Source: SAR92 clade bacterium
GTDB taxonomy: Bacteria; Pseudomonadota; Gammaproteobacteria; Pseudomonadales; Porticoccaceae
Direction of reading: 5' to 3'
Assembly: GCA_018607525.1 (NCBI GenBank)
Contig: JABBBH010000063.1
Coordinates: 1 to 53,450, forward strand
Length of the DNA stretch: 53,450 nt
Positions 9,731-20,286 of the stretch are shown one piece after another. Both the position numbers and the translations under genes were made by a program. The notes beneath the pieces were generated by a model, which was given only the letters and a program-made list of their open reading frames with translations, was not told the origin of the DNA and made no database searches. Position 1 is the stretch's first letter. The number at the start of each line of letters is the position of its first letter.

Positions 9731-11970
9731 GCTAATTTAATATTGATTCCGACCTGTCTTGCCAAGGAGATAAAATTAGGAAAAGAGGTAGCAACATTAT
9801 TAGTTTCTTTGATAGTGATTGGCCCATTAGCGCGCAGTGCAGCAATACTAAATGCCATAGCAATACGATGATCATCAAAGCTCTCTACTTCTCCGCTACC
9901 AATCTCGCCACCCTCAATATGGATACCATCATCCGTAGCAACTGCATCTACACCCAGTGTTACAAGGCCATCAGCCATACTTTGAATGCGATCACTTTCT
10001 TTGACTCTTAACTCTTCAGCACCGGTTAGGATGGTTTTACCTTCAGCACAGGCGGCAGCAACAAATAATACAGGGAATTCATCAATAGCCAGCGGCACCT
10101 GATCTTCTGGGATAGCAATACCCTTCAGTGGCGCATAACGCACGCGAATATCAGCCACCGGCTCGTCACCAACCTGAGCAGGGTTAAATAGCTCAATATT
10201 AGCGCCCATTTGACGAAGAATATTGATAACACCAATTCGCGTAGGATTTACTCCCACATGACGCAATGTAATATCTGACCCGGGAACAATCGCTGCAGCT
10301 ACCATGAAGAAAGCCGCAGAAGAAATATCTGCTGGTACATTAATTCTCGTTGAGGTTAATCGACCGCCACCATTTAAACTGGCAATATCATCATTGGAAT
10401 CAACCTGATAACCAAAACCGCGCAACATGCGCTCGGTATGATCTCTTGTAGGCGCTGGCTCAACTGTGGTCGTCTCACCCTCTGCATAGAGTCCAGCTAG
10501 CAACACACAGGACTTCACCTGTGCACTGGCCATTGGCATACGATAATTAATACCCTTGAGCTTTTGACCACCCTTGATACGCATAGGAGGCGTACCATCT
10601 TTCTCAGTCTCAATTACTGCGCCCATTTTGCGTAAAGGCGTTGCCACACGACCCATAGGTCTTCCAGATAAAGAGGTATCACCCTGTAACTCAACATCAA
10701 AAGCCTGACCGGCCAATAGGCCACTTAAAAGACGAATAGAGGTACCAGAATTACCCAGATACAGGGGTTTTTTAGGTGCCTTTAAGCCATAAAGGCCTAC
10801 ACCACGAATCACCACACGACCCTCATTAGGGCCTTCTATTTCAACACCCATATCACGGAATGCCTGAAGCGTAGCTAGACTATCTTCACCCTCAAGAAAA
10901 CCGGTGACCTCAGTCATGCCATCGGCCAGCGAGCCGAGCATAATTGACCGATGAGACATAGACTTATCGCCGGGTACGCGAAGATCACCACGCGCATTTC
11001 CACCGGGTGAAACAATATAGTTAATTACTTTTTCATTCATAGGGCTTTGTAATCCAGTATCTAATTTATTACTTTCAAGCATGCTACCAAAGTGGTTTCT
11101 GGCATCCCTTGCTCGTTTAAACATTGCAGTAAGCTTATCTTCTTCAGTGTTTTCAATAAGTGAACGAAGACTCACTAGGTTATCCATGACTTTATCCATC
11201 ACCTCGATAACCGCTTTTTTATTTGCTACAGCAATATCGCGCCACATAATAGGGTCGCTGGCTGCAATTCGAGTAAAGTCTCTAAATCCGCCGGCGGCGT
11301 AACGGAAAATATCAGTTTTTTCATTCATACTCGCCAGGGTATCAACCAAAGAATAGGCGAGAAAATGTGGCAAATGACTGGTTGCGGCAAGAATATGGTC
11401 ATGCTCTTGAACAGTCATCGTGGACACCATAGCACCCACATTCTGCCATAGGGCTGAGGTGCGCTTTAGATGATCTTCTGAGGTAGACTCAACCGGCGTT
11501 AAAATCACCCGATGATCAATAAACAACTCAGCATTAGCTGCAGTCACACCACTTTTCTCAGAGCCCGCAATGGGATGGCCTGGGACAAGCTGTGATGGCA
11601 CTTCTCCAAACAGCTCCTGTGCTGCGATCACGACAGATTCTTTAACGCTAGCCACATCGGTAATAGTGACTTCTGGGGAAAGTAGTTCTACACATTGCTT
11701 TAAAACTTCGGGAACACTCAGTGTTGGCACACCAATAACGACTATATCACCAGCAGTTAACTCACTGGCCACCTCCACTAAATCGCCAGCACAACGATCC
11801 ACTATGCCATTATTAAGGGCAATTTCTAAGGTAGACTTACGTCTTGAAATACCAATAACTTCTTTAGCAATATTTCTTTCGCGCACAGCAGCTGCCAAGC
11901 TGGAACCTATAAGCCCCATGCCAATGATCACTAATCGATTAACTACTTTTTCAGTTTTTTTCTTGGCCAT
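9727..11970 (-). CDS. tyrA-aroA: Bifunctional prephenate dehydrogenase / 3-phosphoshikimate 1-carboxyvinyltransferase
   Basis: A natural fusion of TyrA (prephenate to 4-hydroxyphenylpyruvate, tyrosine branch) and AroA/EPSP synthase (shikimate-3-phosphate plus PEP to EPSP), 747 aa. The N-terminal ~300 residues carry the Rossmann motif GMGLIG (18-23 region) and TyrA signatures such as GHPIAGSEKSG. The EPSPS half starts near residue 311, with PGDKSMSHRS, LGNSGTSIRLLSG and DEFPVLFVAAA. Fused TyrA-AroA of about 746 aa is known from pseudomonads and relatives. It lies 38 nt after pheA and overlaps cmk by 4 nt. The hisC gene that often lies between pheA and tyrA is missing. Confidence 0.97.
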   Translation of the reverse strand: MAKKKTEKVVNRLVIIGMGLIGSSLAAAVRERNIAKEVIGISRRKSTLEIALNNGIVDRCAGDLVEVASELTAGDIVVIGVPTLSVPEVLKQCVELLSPEVTITDVASVKESVVIAAQELFGEVPSQLVPGHPIAGSEKSGVTAANAELFIDHRVILTPVESTSEDHLKRTSALWQNVGAMVSTMTVQEHDHILAATSHLPHFLAYSLVDTLASMNEKTDIFRYAAGGFRDFTRIAASDPIMWRDIAVANKKAVIEVMDKVMDNLVSLRSLIENTEEDKLTAMFKRARDARNHFGSMLESNKLDTGLQSPMNEKVINYIVSPGGNARGDLRVPGDKSMSHRSIMLGSLADGMTEVTGFLEGEDSLATLQAFRDMGVEIEGPNEGRVVIRGVGLYGLKAPKKPLYLGNSGTSIRLLSGLLAGQAFDVELQGDTSLSGRPMGRVATPLRKMGAVIETEKDGTPPMRIKGGQKLKGINYRMPMASAQVKSCVLLAGLYAEGETTTVEPAPTRDHTERMLRGFGYQVDSNDDIASLNGGGRLTSTRINVPADISSAAFFMVAAAIVPGSDITLRHVGVNPTRIGVINILRQMGANIELFNPAQVGDEPVADIRVRYAPLKGIAIPEDQVPLAIDEFPVLFVAAACAEGKTILTGAEELRVKESDRIQSMADGLVTLGVDAVATDDGIHIEGGEIGSGEVESFDDHRIAMAFSIAALRANGPITIKETNNVATSFPNFISLARQVGINIKLA

Positions 11971-12008
11971 AAATTTACCCGATTATCCTTAGCTTTGTGC
12001 AGCTGTAT

Positions 12009-13094
12009 TTACAAAACAGCACTGGGATAGGAGCCCAAAACTTTTAGCTCAACAACTTGGGAATTTAATTCTTCCAATACTGCGGCAACTGGCTGATCTT
12101 CGATATGGCCTTCTAAATCTATAAAGAACACATAGCTCCATTTGCTATTGCGTGAGGGTCTTGATTCCAAGCGGGTCATATCAACATTGTGACGTCGAAA
12201 TGGCGCAATTAAATCATGCAATGCACCCGGCTTATTGCGAACAGAAACCACAACAGAGGTTCTATCCTTACCGCTTGGCGGGACGCTTTCTCTACCAATT
12301 ATCAAAAAGCGAGTTGAGTTATCTGGCTGATCTTCAATTTTTTCATGTAATTTTTGTAGATTATATAATTCACAGGCCATATCACCGGCTATTGCTGCAG
12401 AGTTCCACTCACCCTGAACACGTCTGGCGGCTTCAGAATTGCTGCTTACCGCAACTCGCTCGATAGCTGGATAGTTAGCATTGAGCCATTGACGGCACTG
12501 AGCCAGAGACTGGGCATGAGAATATACTCGAGTGATACCCTGTTTGTTGGTATTTTCACCCACCATAAAATGCTGATGGATACGCAGCTCAACCTCACCA
12601 CATATTTTTAGTGATGAATCCATAAAGCTGTCTAGGGTATGACTAATCACACCCTCTGTAGAGTTTTCTACGGGCACTACACCGTAGTGGCATGAGCCTG
12701 CCAAAACCTCACGGAAAACCTCATCAATGGCCGACTGGGGGACACTGACCGCAGAGTCTCCAAAATGCTTGAGCGCAGCTTCTTGGGTAAAGGTTCCCTC
12801 GGGCCCAAGATAGGCGACCTTAACTGGCTTTTCAAGAGCCAGGCAGGCTGACATGATTTGACGAAATAAACGGGCCATATCCTCGTTTTCTAGAGGACCA
12901 TTGTTCATTTCCATAACACGACGCAAAACCTGAGCTTCACGCTCCGGTTTGTAATAGGCTTGATCGCCCTGACCCTCTTTGACCTCAGCTACTTCCTGAG
13001 CACAGCGAGCTCGCTCACTGATACTCTCAATCAGCTGGGCATCAAGCGCATCAATTTTCTTTCTTAATGACTCTAAAGATTGCTTTTTCGCCAT
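12009..13094 (-). CDS. pheA: Bifunctional chorismate mutase / prephenate dehydratase (P-protein)
   Basis: Converts chorismate to prephenate and then to phenylpyruvate for phenylalanine synthesis, in the cytosol. The 361-aa protein has an AroQ-type chorismate mutase domain (about residues 5-90: LRKKIDALDAQL). A prephenate dehydratase domain follows (about 95-275, starting VAYLGPEGTFTQEA), then a C-terminal ACT domain (about 280-355). The ACT domain has the GALHDLI and ESRPS motifs associated with phenylalanine feedback. It starts 14 nt after gyrA on the same strand. The usual serC between gyrA and pheA is absent. Confidence 0.97.
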   Translation of the reverse strand: MAKKQSLESLRKKIDALDAQLIESISERARCAQEVAEVKEGQGDQAYYKPEREAQVLRRVMEMNNGPLENEDMARLFRQIMSACLALEKPVKVAYLGPEGTFTQEAALKHFGDSAVSVPQSAIDEVFREVLAGSCHYGVVPVENSTEGVISHTLDSFMDSSLKICGEVELRIHQHFMVGENTNKQGITRVYSHAQSLAQCRQWLNANYPAIERVAVSSNSEAARRVQGEWNSAAIAGDMACELYNLQKLHEKIEDQPDNSTRFLIIGRESVPPSGKDRTSVVVSVRNKPGALHDLIAPFRRHNVDMTRLESRPSRNSKWSYVFFIDLEGHIEDQPVAAVLEELNSQVVELKVLGSYPSAVL

Positions 13095-13108
13095 TTCTTA
13101 ACCTTTAA

Positions 13109-15664
13109 TTAATCTTCTTCAGGCTGGTCTTCTTCTTCAGGTTCAGCAATTCTTGCCAAACTTACCAGCTTTTCGTTTTCTTTAAGGCGAATAACACGCA
13201 CGCCCTGTGTATTACGACCAACGATAGATACCTCATCACCACGGGTTCTAACCATGGTTCCTTGATCAGAAATAAGCATAATTTCATCACCATCAAACAG
13301 CTGAGTGACCCCTACTAAAGGACCATTCCTTTCGCTTGCCTGAATAGCAATCATGCCTTTACCACCACGACCTTTTGTGGGGAATTCTTCAATTTTAGTG
13401 CGCTTGCCATAGCCGTTCTGACAGACAGTCAGCAATAACCCGTCATCCTCAGGAATGACCATAGAAATTACCGAGTGTCCCTCGGGGAGACGCATGCCTC
13501 TGACACCCTTAGAAACTCGACCCATTGCACGCACATCAGTTTCTGAGAACCTCACTGCCTTGCCCTCAGAGCTGAACAACATAATATCTTTACTACCATC
13601 AATGATAGCGGTACCCACAAGATGGTCACCCTCTACCAAATCAACTGCACGCAAGCCCACGCTTCTGGGTCTTGAGTACTGGTCTAATGATGTCTTCTTC
13701 ACAGTACCATTGGCAGTTGCCATAATCACAAACTGATCTGCACTGTATTCTTCTACGGGCAGGATTGAACTAATACGCTCACCTTCGTCCAATGGCAACA
13801 AATTCACCATGGGTCGCCCTCTTGAGTTACGACCCGCTACCGGTATCTGATAAACCTTCAACCAGTAAACTTTACCCAGATTGGTAAAACATAGAATAGT
13901 TGCATGGGTACTGGCGATTAATAGGTGCTCAACAAAATCTTCGTCTTTAACAGCAGTCGCTGATTTACCCGTACCACCACGGCGCTGAGCCTGATAGTCG
14001 GTAAGCGGTTGAGTTTTCGCATAGCCACCGTGAGAAATAGTGACAACACGCTCTTCTTCGGTAATTAAATCTTCCACTGTAAGGTCATGCTGCGACTCAA
14101 TGATTTCAGTTCTTCTTTCATCACCAAACTGCTCTAATACAGCTTCAAGCTCTTCTCTAATAACCAGCATTAAGCGAGTTATGCTACCCAGAATATCTTG
14201 GTAATCTGCAATCTCATCTAACTTAACGGTGAATTCTTCGATAATTTTATCCTGCTCCATACCGGTTAGGCGGTGCAGTCTTAATTCCAGAATATCTTTG
14301 GCCTGTTCTGGACTAACGTAATATTTACCCTTTCTCAACCCATACTGATCTTCCAACCACTCAGGTCGACTGGCTTCTGGGCCTGCACGCTCCAACATGG
14401 CAACTACCGTACCAGGCGTCCAACCCTTAGCCACCAATGCTTCTCGAGCATCAGCTGGCGAAGGTGACTTCTTGATCAGGGTAATAATTTCATCGATGTT
14501 AGCCAGAGCAATGGCAAAACCTTCTAAGGTGTGCGCTCTTTCTCTCGCCTTTTTCAAAAGATAAATAGTTCGACGGGTAACCACTTCTCGGCGATGTCGA
14601 ATAAAGGCTTCAAGCATTTGCTTAAGATTTAAAATCTTAGGCTGGCCATCCACAAGCGCCACCACATTGATTCCAAATACTGACTGAAGTTGCGTCTGAG
14701 CATAGAGATTATTTAAAACCACCTCGCCCATTTCGCCACGCTTAAGCTCAATAACAACGCGCAAACCATCTTTGTCAGATTCATCACGTAGCTCTGAAAT
14801 ACCTTCAATTTTCTTTTCCTTAACTAACTCAGCAATGCGCTCGATTAAACGAGACTTATTCAGCTGATAAGGAATTTCTGAAATAATGATGGTTTCACGT
14901 TTAGTCTTTTCATTAACCTCAATGTCAGCTTTTGCACGCTGATAAATTCGACCCCTACCCGTGCGATAGGCTTGGATGATACCGGCCTTGCCGTTAATAA
15001 TCGCCCCAGTTGGAAAATCTGGCCCCGGAATATATTCCATCAATTCATCGATAGTAATATCCGAGTTTTCAATCAGCGCCAAACAACCCTTAACCACTTC
15101 AGTTAAATTGTGAGGCGGAATGTTAGTCGCCATACCTACTGCAATACCCGACGAACCATTCACCAATAGGTTAGGGATTCGGGTTGGCAATACATGGGGG
15201 ATCCATTCTGTTTCATCATAGTTTGGAACAAAATCAACCGTATCTTTTTCTAAGTCTTCAAGCAGCGCATGGGCCAACTTTTGCATGCGAATTTCGGTAT
15301 AACGCATTGCCGCGGCCGAGTCACCATCGATAGAACCGAAGTTACCCTGACCATCAACCAGCATATAGCGCAAAGAAAATGGCTGTGCCATGCGGACGAT
15401 GGTTTCATAAACCGCAGAATCACCGTGCGGATGGTATTTACCAATCACATCACCCACAACACGAGCAGACTTCTTGTAGGCCTTGTTCCAGTCGTTATTC
15501 AGCTCGCTCATAGCGAACAAAACTCGACGGTGAACAGGCTTTAAGCCATCGCGAACGTCCGGTAATGCCCTGCCGACAATTACGCTCATGGCATAATCTA
15601 AGTAAGATTGCTTTAACTCGTCTTCGATATTAACCGGAAGGATTGCCTTCTCTGGATCAACCAT
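13109..15664 (-). CDS. gyrA: DNA gyrase subunit A
   Basis: Breakage-reunion subunit of type IIA topoisomerase that introduces negative supercoils, acting as A2B2 with GyrB. The protein is 851 aa. The catalytic tyrosine is Tyr122 (AMRYTEIRM). The quinolone-determining stretch reads [12 protein letters not shown], with Ser83 and Glu87. The GyrA box (QRRGGTG) lies in the C-terminal beta-pinwheel, and the tail is acidic (EEEDQPEED). Ser83 is the susceptible-type residue, and Glu at 87 is natural in some lineages. It heads the minus-strand cluster with pheA, divergent from the 15953 gene across a 288-nt gap. Confidence 0.98.
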   Translation of the reverse strand: MVDPEKAILPVNIEDELKQSYLDYAMSVIVGRALPDVRDGLKPVHRRVLFAMSELNNDWNKAYKKSARVVGDVIGKYHPHGDSAVYETIVRMAQPFSLRYMLVDGQGNFGSIDGDSAAAMRYTEIRMQKLAHALLEDLEKDTVDFVPNYDETEWIPHVLPTRIPNLLVNGSSGIAVGMATNIPPHNLTEVVKGCLALIENSDITIDELMEYIPGPDFPTGAIINGKAGIIQAYRTGRGRIYQRAKADIEVNEKTKRETIIISEIPYQLNKSRLIERIAELVKEKKIEGISELRDESDKDGLRVVIELKRGEMGEVVLNNLYAQTQLQSVFGINVVALVDGQPKILNLKQMLEAFIRHRREVVTRRTIYLLKKARERAHTLEGFAIALANIDEIITLIKKSPSPADAREALVAKGWTPGTVVAMLERAGPEASRPEWLEDQYGLRKGKYYVSPEQAKDILELRLHRLTGMEQDKIIEEFTVKLDEIADYQDILGSITRLMLVIREELEAVLEQFGDERRTEIIESQHDLTVEDLITEEERVVTISHGGYAKTQPLTDYQAQRRGGTGKSATAVKDEDFVEHLLIASTHATILCFTNLGKVYWLKVYQIPVAGRNSRGRPMVNLLPLDEGERISSILPVEEYSADQFVIMATANGTVKKTSLDQYSRPRSVGLRAVDLVEGDHLVGTAIIDGSKDIMLFSSEGKAVRFSETDVRAMGRVSKGVRGMRLPEGHSVISMVIPEDDGLLLTVCQNGYGKRTKIEEFPTKGRGGKGMIAIQASERNGPLVGVTQLFDGDEIMLISDQGTMVRTRGDEVSIVGRNTQGVRVIRLKENEKLVSLARIAEPEEEDQPEED

Positions 15665-15952
15665 AATTAATCTCTAAATATTCGATTTTATTTTACTGTT
15701 GCAATGCCAGTTTTTGGCACAGAATGACCATCTCTTTTCAGATTTGACCAACCCCCGCTAGCAACAGGATTCAGGTAAATTATTCTACCATACAAACCGC
15801 GCCATAACCCATTAATATTACAGTCTAAATAAGACTAATTTCTAGGCTTAAAATATGACTATTTAATCTCTTAAAATCGTCAAAATTTTCACAAACAAAC
15901 ACAACCCAATTCAAAAACTGGTTATACTCATTCCCTCAACAAAGGAATCGCT

Positions 15953-17254
15953 ATGCAAGCCACTTCTGTAGACCTAATTATCAACTGTCGTTGGTTAATC
16001 CCCATAATACCTGAGAACCAAATTATGGAGCGCCATGGGATCGTTATCAAAGCGGGTCGTATACTAGACATACTCCCTATCGAAGCCGCAGCCGATAAAT
16101 ATATCGCCAATCGCACTGAAAACCTTGATCATCACGCAGTCATGCCTGGCCTAATCAATAGCCGCGCTGACGGAGCAACAAGGCTCTTTAGGGGACATGA
16201 TGCTGGCTCAGAGTCGCCAGCGAATGACTCGCTTCTAACGGATCAGGGCTTTATCGCCGCTAGCACCGAATTGGCTATTGCAGAGATGCTCAAAACTGGC
16301 ACCACCTGCTATGCAGATAAACAGCATGCAAACAACTCGCTCATTGAATCAGTTCAGCTCTCTGGCATACGAAGTCAACTTAACTTTGCACTGTATGAAA
16401 AACCTACAAATTTCGGATCGGATGTCAGTGATTATTTACACCAAGGATTAAAGCTGAGAGACTACTGCTCCTCATACCCCCTGATTGAAATTGCATGCAA
16501 TCTCAACAATATTAATCAGCTTACAGATAGCACCCTAGAGCGGCTCGCATCCTATGTTAATGAGCTAGAGCTAACATTGCATATCCAGTGCAACACAGAC
16601 AAAAATGAAATCGAACAATCGATAAAACAATGGGACAGAACCCCAATCCAGCGATTATTTGATTCGGGTCTATTAATTCCTGAATCTCAACTTACTCATG
16701 TAAACCATTTTGAAGCTGATGATTTAGCGCTTATTCAACAGTCAAATTGCCATCTTGTTATTAGCCCTCAGGCAAATCTGATTAACCCAACTATTATGCA
16801 ATCCGTCAAAACACTGATGGAAACAGATAATAATATAAGCCTTGCAACCTCTTCTGCTAGTAATAACAGCTATAACCTATGGCTAGAGCTCCAAGCCATC
16901 ACCCAAATAATCGCATTTAACCAGCCTGACAAGTCGCTTGATGCTATTGCGCAACAAGCATTGCGCATGGCCACCATTAACGCCGCTAAAGCCCTTGGGT
17001 TGGAAGCTGAAATAGGTAGTCTAGAGCCCAACAAATATGCAGATATTATCGCTATAGAAATTAATTCTCTCAGCCACCAACCCCTGTATAATCTCGCGAC
17101 ACAATTAATCGCTAACAATGTCAGTCACAAAGTGACCCATAGCTGGGTTGCGGGCAGTGAGTTATTAGCAAACAGTAAATTATGCCAATTTGATGAACAT
17201 AATCTAATCCAATCAGCCCGAGACTGGGGTAACAAAGTACAACGTACTAACTAA
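15953..17254 (+). CDS. MtaD/TrzA-like amidohydrolase homologue lacking its metal ligands (probable pseudoenzyme)
   Basis: The 433-aa frame aligns throughout to the 5-methylthioadenosine/S-adenosylhomocysteine deaminase-like amidohydrolases, and its place before ubiG-mupP-yciK is that of mtaD in Pseudomonas. The metal site is dismantled. The HxH after PGLIN is Arg71-Ala-Asp73 ([10 protein letters not shown]). The HxxET strand reads LHIQCNTD (about 209-216), so the Glu is lost. The GTDG aspartate is Ser300 ([10 protein letters not shown]). The His249-His252 pair in THVNHFE remains. The C-terminal amidohydrolase segment ([26 protein letters not shown]) is well preserved, with no stop or frameshift. 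The start has a good RBS (AAAGGAATCGCT). It is probably non-catalytic, and its function is unknown. Confidence 0.85.
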   Translation: MQATSVDLIINCRWLIPIIPENQIMERHGIVIKAGRILDILPIEAAADKYIANRTENLDHHAVMPGLINSRADGATRLFRGHDAGSESPANDSLLTDQGFIAASTELAIAEMLKTGTTCYADKQHANNSLIESVQLSGIRSQLNFALYEKPTNFGSDVSDYLHQGLKLRDYCSSYPLIEIACNLNNINQLTDSTLERLASYVNELELTLHIQCNTDKNEIEQSIKQWDRTPIQRLFDSGLLIPESQLTHVNHFEADDLALIQQSNCHLVISPQANLINPTIMQSVKTLMETDNNISLATSSASNNSYNLWLELQAITQIIAFNQPDKSLDAIAQQALRMATINAAKALGLEAEIGSLEPNKYADIIAIEINSLSHQPLYNLATQLIANNVSHKVTHSWVAGSELLANSKLCQFDEHNLIQSARDWGNKVQRTN

Positions 17255-17285
17255 TACTCTGAGCTTAAAAGGAAACCCAAATAGC

Positions 17286-17993
17286 ATGGCTAGCACAACC
17301 AATGTTGATCCCAATGAAATTAGAAAATTCGAAGAGCTTGCCAGTCGCTGGTGGGATAAAAACAGTGAATTTAAACCCCTGCATGACATCAATCCACTGC
17401 GAGCCAACTGGATCGATAACATCGCGCCCGTAGCAGAGAAAAAAGTTCTAGACGTCGGCTGTGGTGGTGGCATTCTTAGTGAGTCACTTGCTCAACGTGG
17501 CGCTGAAGTGACGGGTATTGATATGGGTGATGCACCACTCGGCGTAGCCAAGTTACATCAACTTGAGTCAGGGCTATCGATAAATTATCAAAAGTCGACA
17601 GCCGAGGATTTTGCAAAAAATCACGAAAACACCTTTGACATTGTGACCTGTCTCGAAATGCTCGAACATGTGCCAGACCCCAGCTCGGTAATCAATGCCT
17701 GCGCTAAAATGGTTAAACCTGGTGGTGCAGTATTTTTCTCTACTATTAACCGCAATCCCAAAGCTTTTTTGTTGGCGATTGTGGGTGCTGAATACGTACT
17801 GCGCATGTTGCCACGAGGCACCCATGAATACGGCAAATTTATTCGCCCCTCAGAACTGGCGAACTGGTCCAGAGAAGCCAACTTACAGGTTAATCAGATG
17901 ACTGGATTGCTTTACAACCCGCTGACTAAAACCTACAAACTTAGCCCATCTGATGTCGATGTAAATTACATGATTAGCACTCAAAAATGTTAG
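17286..17993 (+). CDS. ubiG: Bifunctional 2-polyprenyl-6-hydroxyphenol methylase / 3-demethylubiquinol 3-O-methyltransferase
   Basis: SAM-dependent O-methyltransferase that performs both O-methylations of ubiquinone synthesis, at the membrane-associated Ubi complex. The protein is 235 aa. The SAM-binding motif [13 protein letters not shown] is at about residues 56-68. The N-terminus ([27 protein letters not shown]) and the [19 protein letters not shown] segment are characteristic of UbiG. It starts 31 nt after the amidohydrolase-like gene and overlaps mupP by 7 nt. Confidence 0.97.
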   Translation: MASTTNVDPNEIRKFEELASRWWDKNSEFKPLHDINPLRANWIDNIAPVAEKKVLDVGCGGGILSESLAQRGAEVTGIDMGDAPLGVAKLHQLESGLSINYQKSTAEDFAKNHENTFDIVTCLEMLEHVPDPSSVINACAKMVKPGGAVFFSTINRNPKAFLLAIVGAEYVLRMLPRGTHEYGKFIRPSELANWSREANLQVNQMTGLLYNPLTKTYKLSPSDVDVNYMISTQKC

Positions 17994-18652
17994 ATTTTAA
18001 AGCACTATTGTTCGACCTTGATGGCACGCTTTTAGATACGGCACCTGATTTTATAACCGCGGTAGAGAAACAGCTGAAAATTCGAGGTGGCCAGCTTCTC
18101 GACGGAAACCTAGTTCGCACCTCAGTAACCCATGGCTCTATTGGCATTATTGAGAGCGTTTACGGTATCAAACAAGATAATCCGAACTTTGAAAGTCTCA
18201 AAGAAGAATTTCTAGAACTTTACCTAGGCAACATTGCGGAAAAAACCCAACTCTTTGATGGCTTACAAATTGTTTTAGACAGCTGTGAAAAACATAATAT
18301 CCCCTGGGGTATCATTACTAATAAACCTCTAAAATATACTCAACCCGTTCTTGAAGCACTGGGCATGGAACAGCAATCGGCAACCACTATTTGTCCTGAC
18401 CATGTGACTCATCCCAAGCCTGACCCCGAGGGTTTATTACTCGCTTGCTCAGAAATTAATCTTGCGCCAGCAGATTGCATCTATGTCGGCGATCATATTC
18501 GCGATATACAGGCAGGAAAGAGCGCTGGAATGCGAACCCTAGCAGCGGGCTGGGGATATATTGAAGAGAATGAAAACATCTCAGAATGGGAGGCTGACTG
18601 GGTTGTAACAGACTCAAAGGACCTTAACGCTCTACTATTTAATGAATCATAG
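17987..18652 (+). CDS. mupP: HAD-family phosphatase, probably N-acetylmuramic acid 6-phosphate phosphatase MupP
   Basis: HAD superfamily hydrolase of 221 aa. Motif I is [14 protein letters not shown] (nucleophile Asp10), motif II is IITNKP, and motif IV is [16 protein letters not shown]. By sequence alone it resembles phosphoglycolate phosphatase (Gph). Its position between ubiG and yciK matches P. aeruginosa PA3172, known as MupP, which dephosphorylates MurNAc-6-phosphate in anhydro-MurNAc cell-wall recycling. The assignment to MupP rather than Gph therefore rests mainly on context. It overlaps ubiG by 7 nt and the next gene by 11 nt. Confidence 0.8.
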   Translation: MLDFKALLFDLDGTLLDTAPDFITAVEKQLKIRGGQLLDGNLVRTSVTHGSIGIIESVYGIKQDNPNFESLKEEFLELYLGNIAEKTQLFDGLQIVLDSCEKHNIPWGIITNKPLKYTQPVLEALGMEQQSATTICPDHVTHPKPDPEGLLLACSEINLAPADCIYVGDHIRDIQAGKSAGMRTLAAGWGYIEENENISEWEADWVVTDSKDLNALLFNES

Positions 18653-19427
18653 GAATACTACATTGTTATCAGCCCAAGAAATTGCTCACTATCAAGCCAA
18701 AGAAAATTCACTTAAAGATCGTGTTGTTATGGTCACTGGCGCAGGCTCAGGCATTGGTAAATCTACAGCTATTGCCTATGCCGCTGCAGGCGCAACGATT
18801 ATTTTAGCGGGAAGAACAGTAGAGAAACTTGAATCAGTCTATGATCAGATTATTGAGGCTGGCGGCAAAGAACCCCTGATTTACCCGGTAGATTTTGAAG
18901 GTGCCACTGAAGATGATTTTAATGAACTGGCCAATCAAATCGATCAGCAGTTTGGTCGACTGGACGGTCTTCTCCTCAACGCTGGCATATTAGGTCAACG
19001 CACCCCGCTAGCAAAATATCGTCAAGATGTTTGGGATAAAGTGTTTAGAGTCAATGTAAGCTCACAGCATTTGCTGACTAAAGCACTGATGCCCATTCTA
19101 GAGGCCTCAGAAAATGCTTCCGTCATATTTACCACCTCAGGTGTTGGTCGCGTTGGTCGCCCTTTCTGGGGCGCCTATGCAGCATCCAAATTCGCCGTTG
19201 AGGGTATGGTGCAAATTTGGGCAGCAGAAAATGAAGGGCTTAACTCGGTACGTATTAACTGCATCAACCCCGGCGCTACTAGTACACAGATGCGCGCTAC
19301 AGCCTTTCCTGCAGAGAACCCAGAGAGCATTGCATCGCCTGAAGACATCATGCCGGCTTATCTGTATCTCATGGGGTCTGCAAGCTCTGGCGTTAACGGG
19401 CAATCAATTGATGCTCAGATCAAATAG
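18642..19427 (+). CDS. yciK: YciK family short-chain dehydrogenase/reductase
   Basis: SDR oxidoreductase of 261 aa with the TGAGSGIG cofactor motif, the NAG motif (LLNAGILG) and the active-site YAASK (WGAYAASKFAVEGM). It matches E. coli YciK closely in the segments VNCINPG, TQMRA and PADIMPLYL-like (PEDIMPAYLYL). The substrate is not known. The ATG at 18642 overlaps mupP by 11 nt. A TTG at 18663 has a better-placed AGGA 8 nt upstream, and the resulting protein would be closer in length to YciK homologues. It is the last gene of the plus-strand block and converges on rluB 19 nt away. Confidence 0.9.
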   Translation: MNHRNTTLLSAQEIAHYQAKENSLKDRVVMVTGAGSGIGKSTAIAYAAAGATIILAGRTVEKLESVYDQIIEAGGKEPLIYPVDFEGATEDDFNELANQIDQQFGRLDGLLLNAGILGQRTPLAKYRQDVWDKVFRVNVSSQHLLTKALMPILEASENASVIFTTSGVGRVGRPFWGAYAASKFAVEGMVQIWAAENEGLNSVRINCINPGATSTQMRATAFPAENPESIASPEDIMPAYLYLMGSASSGVNGQSIDAQIK

Positions 19428-19446
19428 CTAAAAAGCCCGTTTTAAT

Positions 19447-20286
19447 TTATTTCTTCCAAGGATTACCGCGGGCACGCAATTTTTTTTCTTTGCGTTGACG
19501 AATGTCACGCAACTGATTACTTTCATTAAACTTAGGCGTTTTAAGATTCACCGCTTTAAACAGAGAGCTGACCTGCTTAGGCTCAAGTTCAATAAACTCT
19601 GATCGGCGAATAAATGAAGGTAATTCTATTGGGCCATAGCTAATTCGCTTGAGCCGACTCACCTCAACGTCTTGTGATTCCCATAGACGACGCACTTCTC
19701 GCGTTTTACCCTCAGCCAAAATACAGCGAAACCACTGATTACTGCTGGTTTTATCTTCAGGGTTGCGGTGATGCTGAGCCTTAACCGTTTGGAATTTAGC
19801 AAGACCATCTTCTAAAATCACTCCTTCCGTCAGGTTATTGAGCATTTTTTGATCTACATCACCGTGAATTCGCGCTAGATATTCCCGCTTAATTTCGTAG
19901 GATGGGTGCATTAGTCGATTGGCCAATTCACCGTAATTGGTGAAAAGAAGTAGTCCACTGGTATTAATATCTAGCCGGCCGATAGCAATCCAGCGACCTG
20001 AATTAATTCTTGGTAGCGCCTCAAATACCGTAGGTCTTCCCTCAGGGTCCACTGTAGTACAAACCTCACCTTCAGGCTTGCTATACATCAAAACTCTGGG
20101 AGCTTCATCTTGGCTTGTTTTCACAGCACGGCCATCAACCATAATCCGATCAGATGCCTCTGCACGATCCCCTAGGGTTGCAGTAGAACCGTTCACAGAT
20201 ACCCTGCCATCAACAATCCATTTTTCTAGCTGGCGGCGTGATCCAAGACCTGCTGCGGCCAGAATTTTTTGAAGTTTTTCACTCAT
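19447..20286 (-). CDS. rluB: 23S rRNA pseudouridine synthase RluB (RsuA family)
   Basis: Isomerises U2605 of 23S rRNA to pseudouridine. It has an N-terminal S4 RNA-binding domain (SEKLQKILAAAGLGSRRQLEKWI). The RsuA-type catalytic domain has Asp in GRLDINTSGLLLFTN, and the TREVRRLWES motif follows. I start at 20286 (MSEKLQ, 279 aa), matching known RluB N-termini. The track start at 20313 is a TTG inside scpB. The ATG overlaps the scpB stop by 8 nt, suggesting coupling. The C-terminal tail is basic (KEKKLRARGNPWKK). Confidence 0.94.
   Translation of the reverse strand: MSEKLQKILAAAGLGSRRQLEKWIVDGRVSVNGSTATLGDRAEASDRIMVDGRAVKTSQDEAPRVLMYSKPEGEVCTTVDPEGRPTVFEALPRINSGRWIAIGRLDINTSGLLLFTNYGELANRLMHPSYEIKREYLARIHGDVDQKMLNNLTEGVILEDGLAKFQTVKAQHHRNPEDKTSSNQWFRCILAEGKTREVRRLWESQDVEVSRLKRISYGPIELPSFIRRSEFIELEPKQVSSLFKAVNLKTPKFNESNQLRDIRQRKEKKLRARGNPWKK

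Noticed and set aside
11570-11992. 140-aa ORF antisense to tyrA-aroA
   Set aside because: Shadow of the TyrA domain with no independent support.
15395-15430. Glu87 in the GyrA quinolone region ([12 protein letters not shown]) as a resistance mutation
   Set aside because: Ser83 is the susceptible-type residue, and Glu at 87 is natural in several lineages.
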